Assembly: GCA_937899365.1 (NCBI GenBank) | Contig: CALBPH010000427.1 | Coordinates: 1 to 5,077, forward strand | Origin: an uncultured Leptolyngbya sp. | GTDB lineage: Bacteria > Cyanobacteriota > Cyanobacteriia > Phormidesmidales > Phormidesmidaceae | DNA: 5,077 bases | Direction: 5' to 3' | Notes under the pieces: model-generated | Told to the model about the DNA's origin: nothing | Databases searched by the model: none | Seen by the model: the letters and a program-made list of their open reading frames with translations, nothing else | Part shown: positions 1-5,077 of the stretch, piece by piece | Numbering within the stretch: the first letter of the stretch is position 1 | Layout of the letters: every line of letters begins with the position of its first letter | Position numbers and translations under genes: made by a program

Positions 1-2
1 GG

Positions 3-878
3 GTGGGCCTATATTGGCCCGATAGCGATGCCGTGGTCGCCGACCTTACCACCGAGAAAAACCGAAATGAGGCGTTTGCCATTGCTCGACTGGCCGATAG
101 TCTGGGGCTAAGCGCAGGGGTGGTGTTGGGTGGAGCGGTGATTGCGGTTTTTCAGGCCTATCGGGTGCTGTTTGCCTTTGATGGGATCACATTTGTGGTG
201 TTTTACGCCATCGTGGCCATGGCCATCACTGAGACCTTGAGTAAGACAGACAGTGCCTCAGGGGATTTTTGGCAGGGGTGGCGTCGGGCGGTTTGCGATC
301 GCACCCTACAAATCTACGTGGTGGTCAATAGCCTGTTTACCCTATATTTGGCTCAATCCCAAAGCACGCTGCCCCTCTATCTCAATCGCTTTACCAGTCT
401 CGATAACCATGCAGCAGTGGGGGGCATTTTTACCTGGGCCATTGTGCTCACAGCCCTATGTCAGCTACCCATGGCCCGCTGGCTCAATCGCTTCACCCAG
501 CCCCATGCCCTAATGATTTCCCTATTATTTTGGGCCATACATTTTCTCAGTGTGTGGCTGGTGGGGCAGCAGATAATTAGCCCGGTGCTCTTTGTGCTCA
601 TCGGTCTCACCGCCATGGCCTTGGGGACCGTGGCCTATACCCCGGTGGCCTCATCGTTAGTGGTTGGGTTGGCCCCATCGTCACTGCGCGGTGTCTACCT
701 ATCGATCAACTCCATGTGCTGGGCCGTAGGGTATCTCATCGGTCCGCCACTAGGGGGCTGGGCGCTGGACAATGCCCTGGCCCATCAATTTTGGCTATGG
801 CTCATGGTTAGTACCCTGGGTGGGGGCCTCATTTTACGAATCCTCCAGTCCCAGATGCAACAAAACCAAACGATCTGA
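3..878 (+). CDS. MFS transporter, C-terminal part (5' end outside the window)
   Basis: This is an integral inner-membrane secondary transporter of the major facilitator superfamily; the substrate cannot be told from sequence. The 291 visible residues hold about eight hydrophobic segments, near 33-51, 53-76, 102-121, 138-160, 168-187, 191-220, 230-255 and 262-281. They fit TM5-TM12 of a 12-TM carrier of about 400 residues. The acidic/basic loop ADLTTEKNRNEAFAIARL (13-30) and the glycine-rich segment LGLSAGVVLGG (34-44) resemble the TM4-TM5 loop and antiporter motif C of drug/H+ antiporter-type MFS proteins. The usual proline of motif C is valine here. A second glycine-rich segment, YLIGPPLGG (244-252), lies in TM11. 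The GTG at position 3 is only the first start-like codon inside the window; TM1-TM4 and motif A must lie upstream, so this is an edge truncation and not a pseudogene. The gene ends in TGA and is convergent with the next gene. Confidence 0.85.
   Translation: MGLYWPDSDAVVADLTTEKNRNEAFAIARLADSLGLSAGVVLGGAVIAVFQAYRVLFAFDGITFVVFYAIVAMAITETLSKTDSASGDFWQGWRRAVCDRTLQIYVVVNSLFTLYLAQSQSTLPLYLNRFTSLDNHAAVGGIFTWAIVLTALCQLPMARWLNRFTQPHALMISLLFWAIHFLSVWLVGQQIISPVLFVLIGLTAMALGTVAYTPVASSLVVGLAPSSLRGVYLSINSMCWAVGYLIGPPLGGWALDNALAHQFWLWLMVSTLGGGLILRILQSQMQQNQTI
295..302. repeat. HIP1 octamer GCGATCGC
   Basis: A perfect copy of the highly iterated palindrome typical of many cyanobacterial genomes lies inside the transporter coding sequence. 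It is useful mainly as a taxonomic signature. Confidence 0.8.
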
Positions 879-879
879 A

Positions 880-904
880 CCAAACAACCTACCCCAAACA
901 ACCT
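880..904. repeat. Direct repeat of CCAAACAACCT, two copies
   Basis: Two exact 11-base copies (880-890 and 894-904) are separated by ACC, giving a 14-base period immediately after the transporter stop codon. This looks like a small slippage duplication in a short convergent intergenic gap. No function is apparent. Confidence 0.5.
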
Positions 905-929
905 GGCCAGTGTGACCGGGTGTGGCCGG
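903..929. terminator. Weak hairpin between convergent genes
   Basis: The arms CTGGCCA (903-909) and TGGCCGG (923-929) form a 7-bp stem in plus-strand RNA with one U-G pair, around a 13-base loop. It is placed where a terminator for the transporter or the minus-strand gene would be expected. No U-tract follows on either strand, so intrinsic termination here is only a guess. Confidence 0.25.
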
Positions 930-940
930 ATTTAGCTCGA

Positions 941-1939
941 CTAGATAACGTCAGGAAAAACACTGGGCGAAAACATTTCCCACATGGCTTCCTGGTAGGG
1001 CGCATAGTATTGAATCTGCTCGCGCTTTACATACCAATTAAACTCTCGACCCAACAGGTGTAGCATTTGCCGCACCAGCTCCCAATTGACCTTAAGGGGG
1101 GGCGAGAGCATCACACACAGGGGGAATAGCCCCTGTTGAATGGGGGCCAAACTTTGCTCCAGCACACAGGTCCACAGATATATCTGAAACATCTCAGTGT
1201 CGCGCACGCTAGAAACACGCACAACCTTGCTATCGAGGCGATCGGTGGAGCAGCGATAGTTAGGGTAAAGCTGTAGCACACGATTAACCACGTTGTTGGC
1301 AATGGTGGTGCTATGGGGCAGCAGCGTTTGAATCACTTTTAAGCGCTCGTCACCATAGGCGTAATTGGCGGCTGCTTTATAGGCGCGCTGCAGCGGCATA
1401 TAAAGGTGATCGTCAATCACCTTAAAGTAAGACGCCAAGATCTCCTGCTCTGAGGCTGGTGCGCTCTCTATTAAAATTTGCCCGCAGTGATGGAATTGCA
1501 TACTGACAAACCCAATCAGTCTGGGGTCCCCAGCCGTATAACGCTGACGAATGGTGCCCAAGCCAGCCGCAATCTTGACCGACAAACGCTGGGGTGGAAT
1601 GTGCTGGGCATAGGCAGCCAATGCCTGGTCATAAACCCCATGGACATCCTTCGCTACACTCCACGGGTCAATCAGTGTGGCGTTGATGTTGTGTCTTCTG
1701 ACTTCGTAAGCCAGCAGCGATTCCGTCAGGTTCCAAGCCTTGGAGCTGGCAGACCGAAGCTCTGAAGTTAGGGTTTTAACGATATCTGTGCGGCTCCTCA
1801 GCTCTGCCACCTTGCTGAGGCTGTCCTCATAAGCGGCCACAGTACCGACATATCGTTTAGCCCAAATTTGCGCTAGATGGGTTGGGGTAGCCTGGGGCGA
1901 CTGGCCATCCAGTGCCGGGGGCTGATTGGACTGATACAT
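941..1939 (-). CDS. Hypothetical protein, 332 aa, helix-rich and probably cytoplasmic
   Basis: I do not recognise this protein. It has no signal peptide, no convincing membrane segment and no nucleotide-binding or catalytic motif that I can name. The first 20 residues are rich in Gln and Pro and probably disordered. From about residue 22 the pattern looks mainly alpha-helical, with a charged heptad-like stretch at about 34-82 that could form a coiled coil or helical bundle. A distinctive central stretch reads DPRLIGFVSMQFHHCGQILI (138-157). The C-terminal third is rich in Trp and Tyr, including NWYVKREQIQYYAPYQEAMW (301-320). The ATG at 1939 is preceded by no clear Shine-Dalgarno sequence but sits about 35 bases from a plausible promoter start. 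The long uninterrupted frame with normal amino-acid composition supports a real gene. It appears to be a single-gene transcript. Confidence 0.8.
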   Translation of the reverse strand: MYQSNQPPALDGQSPQATPTHLAQIWAKRYVGTVAAYEDSLSKVAELRSRTDIVKTLTSELRSASSKAWNLTESLLAYEVRRHNINATLIDPWSVAKDVHGVYDQALAAYAQHIPPQRLSVKIAAGLGTIRQRYTAGDPRLIGFVSMQFHHCGQILIESAPASEQEILASYFKVIDDHLYMPLQRAYKAAANYAYGDERLKVIQTLLPHSTTIANNVVNRVLQLYPNYRCSTDRLDSKVVRVSSVRDTEMFQIYLWTCVLEQSLAPIQQGLFPLCVMLSPPLKVNWELVRQMLHLLGREFNWYVKREQIQYYAPYQEAMWEMFSPSVFPDVI

Positions 1940-1980
1940 ATTAAGTTTTCAGGAAACACACTAAATATTGGAAATTAGTC

Positions 1981-2009
1981 AATAGATGCAATTAACTGGG
2001 CAACGTCAA
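1981..2009 (-). promoter_or_regulatory. Candidate sigma-70-type promoter for the 332-aa gene
   Basis: On the minus strand TTGACG (2009-2004; five of six bases match the -35 consensus) is followed by a 17-base spacer and TCTATT (1986-1981; four of six match the -10 consensus). The predicted transcription start is near 1974, leaving a leader of roughly 35 bases before the ATG. Spacing and position are good. This rests on sequence match only. Confidence 0.4.
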
Positions 2010-2151
2010 AGGCCCAATCATAAGGAGACAAGTAATTCCCTGAGGCAGTCCCATGAAATCAAAACAACGACTGACACATGTTAATCATTGCGATCAAGAA
2101 CCATTGAATTAAATCAATCCAGTTTCTTACTATATTTAAATCGATTCTCCC

Positions 2152-2169
2152 TACTTATTAATATAAGTA
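2152..2169. repeat. AT-rich interrupted palindrome, 7-bp arms
   Basis: TACTTAT (2152-2158) and ATAAGTA (2163-2169) are perfect inverted repeats around TAAT. This could be a regulator dimer site or a chance feature of AT-rich DNA. There is no T-tract that would make it a terminator. Confidence 0.35.
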
Positions 2170-2358
2170 AATGAATGGAATTTGGAAACATCATTTGTTA
2201 AGCCAAGTAGCGTGTAAGCTTCGCTAGTCCTAAGTAACAGATGTGTTCACTTCTGCATTACACTTCAATCTCTTATCCATAGAGCTGGGTTTAAGGAGGC
2301 GATTGCATAGATAGAAAAAAATGTATTCACCGATGCCCGAATGAACTGATTGATTTTC

Positions 2359-2401
2359 GATTAAAATCGTGCTTTTTCTAAGAATATCCGTGATTTTAAT
2401 C
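2359..2401. repeat. AT-rich inverted repeat, 10-bp arms
   Basis: GATTAAAATC (2359-2368) and GATTTTAATC (2392-2401) are exact reverse complements. In RNA the stem could extend inward by two G-U pairs and one G-C pair, leaving a loop at about 2372-2388. It lies 41 bases before the stronger hairpin at 2442. Confidence 0.4.
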
Positions 2402-2441
2402 ATAGTTATCTAAACTGTTTTCCTGGTCTTAGCCTTAGCCC

Positions 2442-2488
2442 TAAGGGGCGTAATTGTTGTCAGAAATTGACAACAATTACGCCCCTTA
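2442..2488. repeat. Perfect 21-bp inverted repeat with 5-base loop
   Basis: The arms at 2442-2462 and 2468-2488 are perfect reverse complements around the loop GAAAT. The base of the stem is GC-rich (AAGGGGCG/CGCCCCTT) and the top is AT-rich with TTGTCA/TGACAA nearest the loop. No T-run follows on either strand, so it is not a standard intrinsic terminator. It ends 132 bases before the chlP start codon. It might be a structured element in the chlP leader, a solo copy of a small palindromic repeat family, or a protein-binding cruciform. The arms are much longer than a typical dimer operator needs. Confidence 0.7.
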
Positions 2489-2607
2489 AAAGTTATTTGC
2501 TTAGCACTCTGACCCAATCGTGTTTCTTTTTTTTACATCTCTAGGAGTGGACCAGATCAGCTCAAATCAGCGTGATAGCATACGAACCATAGCTTTTAGT
2601 TCAGATG

Positions 2608-2623
2608 GGAGAAAAACACCTTG
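2608..2623 (+). promoter_or_regulatory. Ribosome binding site and TTG start of chlP
   Basis: GGAG at 2608-2611 lies nine bases before TTG at 2621. In this frame a TAG stop occurs at 2597-2599, and no ATG or GTG lies between it and the TTG. The ATG at 2605 is in another frame. The conserved N-terminus of the family begins right here, so TTG is the only reasonable start. Confidence 0.8.
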
Positions 2624-3814
2624 GCACTTCGGGTTGCGGTTGTTGGAGGCGGTCCGGCAGGTTCTTCTGCTGCTGAGACACTAGTAAAGGCAGGTATTGA
2701 AACCTACTTATTTGAGCGTAAGTTAGACAACGCTAAGCCCTGTGGTGGAGCCATTCCCCTCTGCATGGTGGATGAGTTTGATTTGCCCCCTGAGATCATC
2801 GACCGCCGCGTGCGCAAGATGAAGATGATCTCTCCTTCAAACATTGAAGTAAACATTGGTAGCACCCTCAAAGACGAAGAGTACATTGGCATGTGCCGTC
2901 GTGAGGTGCTAGATGGCTTTTTACGCGAGCGTGCTGAAAAGCTTGGCACTAAGGTCATTAATGGCACCGTACATAAGTTAGAGATTCCTGGTAACGATAA
3001 GGATCCCTATACGCTGCACTATGCCGATCATTCCAACGGCACGCTCCAGGGAGATGCTAAAACTCTCCAGGTAGATATGGTAATTGGTGCGGATGGTGCC
3101 AACTCCCGTGTGGCTCGGGCCATCGATGCTGGTGACTATAACTATGCGATCGCATTTCAAGAGCGCATTCGTCTGCCCGAAGACAAAATGGGCTACTACG
3201 AAGAGCTTGCTGAAATGTATGTCGGCGATGACGTGTCCCCCGACTTCTATGCCTGGGTATTTCCCAAGTACGATCACGTGGCTGTCGGTACCGGCACCAT
3301 GCGTGTCAACCAAGCCAAAATCAAGCAGCTGCAAAAGGGCATCCGTGAGCGGGCGGCCAAGCGCCGGGTTGTGGGTCGGGTTGCCCTAGTGGGGGATGCC
3401 GCTGGTACCGTAACCAAGTCCTCGGGCGAAGGTATTTACTTTGCAGCCAAGTCTGGTCGCATGTGTGCAGAAACCATCGTTGAACTATCCAACAGTGGTG
3501 AGCGTGCCCTCACAGAAGCAGAACTTAAGACCTACATCAAGCGTTGGGATAAGCAGTATGGCATTACCTACCTGGTGCTAGATATTCTGCAGCGGGTGTT
3601 CTATCGTTCCGATGCGACACGCGAAGCCTTTGTTGAGATGTGTGCCGACATGGATGTACAGAAGCTGACCTTTGACAGCTATCTGTACAAAACCGTTGTG
3701 CCCGCTAACCCCATTACCCAGATGAAGATTACTGCCAAGACCATTGGTAGTCTAATTCGCGGTAATGCCCTAGCACCGGCTGAGTACTTCCCCGTTGAAG
3801 CGCTTACCAAATAG
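2621..3814 (+). CDS. chlP: Geranylgeranyl reductase (chlorophyll and tocopherol phytyl synthesis), with apparent internal deletion
   Basis: ChlP is an FAD-containing NADPH-dependent reductase that saturates three double bonds of the geranylgeranyl group, giving phytyl for chlorophyll a and tocopherol. The N-terminal Rossmann motif GGGPAG (9-14) with acidic E32 binds FAD. Other family marks are PCGGAIP (40-46), the GADGANSR segment (156-163), GDAAG (258-262) and SSGEGIYFAAKSGRMCAE (267-284). The C-terminal half, including DATREAFVEMC (331-341), is fully conserved in style. Oddity: RERAAK (242-247) runs straight into RRVVGRVALVGDAAG (248-262). Homologues I recall carry about 20 extra residues here, including a VEAHPIPEHPRP-like stretch. 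The loss is in frame at about nucleotide 3361. Identity as a ChlP-family gene is very sure; activity is uncertain. Translation starts at TTG. It appears monocistronic and convergent with rpaA. Confidence 0.95.
   Translation: MALRVAVVGGGPAGSSAAETLVKAGIETYLFERKLDNAKPCGGAIPLCMVDEFDLPPEIIDRRVRKMKMISPSNIEVNIGSTLKDEEYIGMCRREVLDGFLRERAEKLGTKVINGTVHKLEIPGNDKDPYTLHYADHSNGTLQGDAKTLQVDMVIGADGANSRVARAIDAGDYNYAIAFQERIRLPEDKMGYYEELAEMYVGDDVSPDFYAWVFPKYDHVAVGTGTMRVNQAKIKQLQKGIRERAAKRRVVGRVALVGDAAGTVTKSSGEGIYFAAKSGRMCAETIVELSNSGERALTEAELKTYIKRWDKQYGITYLVLDILQRVFYRSDATREAFVEMCADMDVQKLTFDSYLYKTVVPANPITQMKITAKTIGSLIRGNALAPAEYFPVEALTK
3146..3153. repeat. HIP1 octamer GCGATCGC
   Basis: Second perfect HIP1 copy in the window, inside chlP at the codons for about residues 176-178. 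Confidence 0.8.
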
Positions 3815-3877
3815 CTCTGCGGCCAGGGTATTTAAGTCAAACTGAACGAACAACTCCGTCGGTGGGAACAGCTCCTA

Positions 3878-3908
3878 CTGGCGGATTTGTTTTATGGGAT
3901 ACCGCCAG
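3878..3908 (+). other. Hairpin in the chlP 3' region
   Basis: CTGGCGG (3878-3884) and CCGCCAG (3902-3908) form a 7-bp GC-rich stem around a 17-base AT-rich loop, starting 64 bases after the chlP stop. A second small stem, TCACCAC/GTGGTGA, lies at 3921-3937 with a 3-base loop. Neither is followed by a T-run. They could stabilise the 3' end of the chlP transcript or help stop transcription. Confidence 0.4.
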
Positions 3909-3963
3909 AAACCCATTTCATCACCACCGTGTGGTGACAGCCAACCGTCGATAAAAAGCTATT

Positions 3964-3991
3964 AAAAAAGGAGCCGCCTTGGGCTCCCTTT
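3964..3991 (-). terminator. Intrinsic terminator for rpaA; weaker on the plus strand for chlP
   Basis: On the minus strand GGAGCC, a 6-base loop and GGCTCC are followed at once by six T (3969-3964), a textbook Rho-independent terminator. The stem can extend to 10 bp through one G-U pair and three A-U pairs. It lies about 107 bases past the rpaA stop. On the plus strand the same hairpin has an A-C mismatch at its base and only TTTCGTT behind it, so it should end chlP transcripts less efficiently. Confidence 0.75.
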
Positions 3992-4098
3992 CGTTACATG
4001 TAGGCGATGCTGTAGTGCCATACCTCCAAATGTACAGCAGCGATGAAACTTAAACACTGAAACGTCTTCTCCTAATGTCCGCTTTAACTAAGCCCAGC

Positions 4099-4833
4099 TT
4101 AACTGGCCACACGACTTGAATAGAGCTGATCATCTTGAGGCAGCTCTAGGCAGTAACCAGCGCCGTAGACAGTCTTAATGAACTTAGGATGACGTGGGTC
4201 CGGCTCCAATTTGGTCCGCAAGTGACGAATATGTACCCGGATGGTCTCAATATCGTCATTTGGGTCATAGCCCCAAACTTCTTTCAAAATTTCACTGGGA
4301 GCAACTGTCTGACCATGGCGTTGCAGAAGACAGTGCAACAGCTCAAATTCTAAGTGGGTCAATTTGACAGTCCGCTCAAACCATATGGCTTCAAAGCGTT
4401 CGGGCACCAAGGTGAGTGGGCCATGGTTTAGGATTTCGCTATGCTTTGCAGCCTGAGGAATACGGTCAGTACGTCGTAGCAACGCCCTAACCCGTGCCAG
4501 CATTTCCTCTAACTCAAACGGTTTTGTGAGGTAATCATCGGCACCTGCATTAAATCCATCAACCTTATCTTGGGTCTGACCCAAGGCGGTCAACATCAGT
4601 ACCGGGATATCTGCTGTGCGTTCATCACGGCGAACACGTTGGCAAACGGTAAGGCCGTCTACCTTAGGCAACATCAGGTCAAGCATAATCAGGTCGGGCA
4701 AGAGCTGCACAGCAAGTGCTTGGCCCTTGATACCGTCTTCAGCCTGACTGACATCATATCCAGCCATTTCCAGGTTAACTGCTACCAGTTCGGAAATAGC
4801 CGGATCATCATCGACGACAAGTATACGAGGCAT
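4099..4833 (-). CDS. rpaA: RpaA, OmpR/PhoB-family response regulator
   Basis: RpaA is a DNA-binding response regulator. In model cyanobacteria it is phosphorylated by SasA, drives circadian output, and was first described for its effect on phycobilisome coupling to photosystem I. The receiver domain (about 1-120) shows acidic pocket D8-D10, phospho-acceptor D52 in LIMLDLMLP, switch residue T82 and K104 in YLTKPFE. The winged-helix domain (about 135-232) has the segment DDIETIRVHIRHLRTKLEPD (193-212), which includes the DNA-recognition helix, and the C-terminal hairpin TVYGAGYCLELP (221-232). The length of 244 residues is normal. The linker RRTDRIPQAAKHSEILN (120-136) and the whole pattern match RpaA as I recall it rather than RpaB, whose receiver differs. 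No clear Shine-Dalgarno precedes the ATG at 4833, which is common in cyanobacteria. No partner kinase gene is in the window. Confidence 0.93.
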   Translation of the reverse strand: MPRILVVDDDPAISELVAVNLEMAGYDVSQAEDGIKGQALAVQLLPDLIMLDLMLPKVDGLTVCQRVRRDERTADIPVLMLTALGQTQDKVDGFNAGADDYLTKPFELEEMLARVRALLRRTDRIPQAAKHSEILNHGPLTLVPERFEAIWFERTVKLTHLEFELLHCLLQRHGQTVAPSEILKEVWGYDPNDDIETIRVHIRHLRTKLEPDPRHPKFIKTVYGAGYCLELPQDDQLYSSRVAS

Positions 4834-4872
4834 CTTAAAAACAGAGATTTTGCTATATGGAATTTAGAAACT

Positions 4873-4886
4873 CATATCTAGATATG
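4873..4886. promoter_or_regulatory. 14-bp perfect palindrome in the rpaA leader
   Basis: CATATCTAGATATG is its own reverse complement and sits 40 bases upstream of the rpaA start codon. It could be an operator or a small RNA hairpin in the leader. I know of no regulator with exactly this site. Confidence 0.35.
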
Positions 4887-4948
4887 GCCTCATAACCTGC
4901 TCCGCTCAAAAACATAGGTTAAGAAGAGGAGACAAATTTTATCCCAAA

Positions 4949-4978
4949 TCTATACTATCGCTACAATCCGTTACGCAA
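4949..4978 (-). promoter_or_regulatory. Tentative rpaA promoter
   Basis: On the minus strand TTGCGT (4978-4973) is followed by an 18-base spacer and TATAGA (4954-4949). An alternative -10, TAAAAT (4941-4936; five of six matches), has no good -35 at normal spacing. Either would give a leader of roughly 95-110 bases that includes the palindrome at 4873-4886. The match is weak. Confidence 0.3.
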
Positions 4979-5056
4979 ACGATACCTTAAGGTTTAATTC
5001 ACGTTATGCCCGTGCTTGCAGCGTCAGCCTAGGTCTGTACTTGAGCTGCTAAAGCT

Positions 5057-5077
5057 GTGCCATCAGGGGGTTGGCAC
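5057..5077. repeat. Inverted repeat at the right window edge
   Basis: GTGCCA (5057-5062) and TGGCAC (5072-5077) pair around a 9-base loop. The arm may continue past the window. It might be a terminator of the next gene upstream of rpaA; no T-run is visible on the side that can be seen. No coding sequence in the last 240 bases can be supported. Confidence 0.3.

Larger units (their letters stand above)
1940..2620. other. 681-base AT-rich divergent intergenic region
   Basis: No convincing coding sequence, tRNA or recognised riboswitch is visible here. An AAGGAGG at 2292-2298 looks like a ribosome binding site, but the frames near it close within a few codons. The region holds a candidate minus-strand promoter near its left end and AT-rich interrupted palindromes at 2103-2118 (ATTGA, six-base gap, TCAAT), 2152-2169 and 2359-2401. 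Further right are the long hairpin at 2442-2488 and a run of eight T at 2527-2534. I could not identify a convincing chlP promoter. TTGACA at 2467-2472 is a perfect -35 hexamer, but only poor -10 matches (three of six) lie at proper spacing. The length suggests a long chlP leader, an unannotated small RNA, or remains of a lost gene. Confidence 0.6.

Noticed and set aside
3..878. Transporter as a naturally truncated pseudogene
   Set aside because: The missing N-terminal helices are explained by the window edge; the frame runs in from the first bases without a stop.
2208..2250. Possible HLR1-type sites (TGTTACTT and GCTTACAC on the minus strand) for RpaB, plus TTTACATC at 2531-2538
   Set aside because: HLR1 needs two direct half-sites about two bases apart; here the half-like sites are around a dozen bases apart or single.
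2292..2350. Small gene after the AAGGAGG at 2292-2298
   Set aside because: The TTG frame ends after three codons and the ATG at 2321 after seven, so there is no supportable peptide.
2442..2534. Long hairpin read as an intrinsic terminator using the T8 run at 2527-2534
   Set aside because: The T-run begins 38 bases after the stem ends, too far to act with it.
2704..2967. Minus-strand open frame inside chlP, and other open frames opposite or within the four genes (253-513, 1111-1302, 1478-1765, 2978-3334, 3084-3389, 4570-4881)
   Set aside because: They lie inside strongly supported genes in other frames and show no family motif or natural composition of their own; they are shadows of the real codons.
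4994..5077. End of another gene on the minus strand at the right edge
   Set aside because: Minus-strand frames from the edge stay open for only about 15 codons or fewer, which is too short to distinguish from chance.
1..5077. Novel system such as defence island, mobile element or CRISPR
   Set aside because: No transposase, integrase, nuclease, toxin, regularly spaced repeats or element ends are visible; gene content is housekeeping and photosynthesis.

Overview
The window is ordinary chromosomal DNA from a cyanobacterium. Two genes point to this directly: a geranylgeranyl reductase of the oxygenic-phototroph (ChlP) type and a response regulator that closely matches RpaA. Two copies of the cyanobacterial HIP1 octamer GCGATCGC (295-302 and 3146-3153) agree. 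I cannot name a genus.

Layout, left to right. (1) 3-878, plus: the C-terminal two thirds of an MFS transporter whose start lies before the window. (2) 941-1939, minus: a 332-residue protein I do not recognise, convergent with the transporter across a 62-base gap. (3) 1940-2620: a long AT-rich gap between divergent genes, with a good candidate minus-strand promoter and several inverted repeats, notably a perfect 21-bp stem at 2442-2488. (4) 2621-3814, plus: chlP, with a TTG start. (5) 3815-4098: a convergent intergenic region holding a canonical intrinsic terminator for the minus strand. (6) 4099-4833, minus: rpaA. (7) 4834-5077: the rpaA leader and promoter region, with two short palindromes and an inverted repeat at the window edge.

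How the genes relate: ChlP makes the phytyl tail of chlorophyll and of tocopherol. RpaA controls clock output and was first described as affecting phycobilisome coupling to photosystem I. Both serve photosynthesis, but they are convergent and separately transcribed, so no shared operon is implied.

The most notable observation is that ChlP appears to lack about 20 residues just before its second FAD-binding motif, a stretch that contains an AHPIPEHPRP-like motif in the homologues I can recall. The reading frame stays open. I see no mobile element, CRISPR array, tRNA, rRNA, defence system or other clearly new system.
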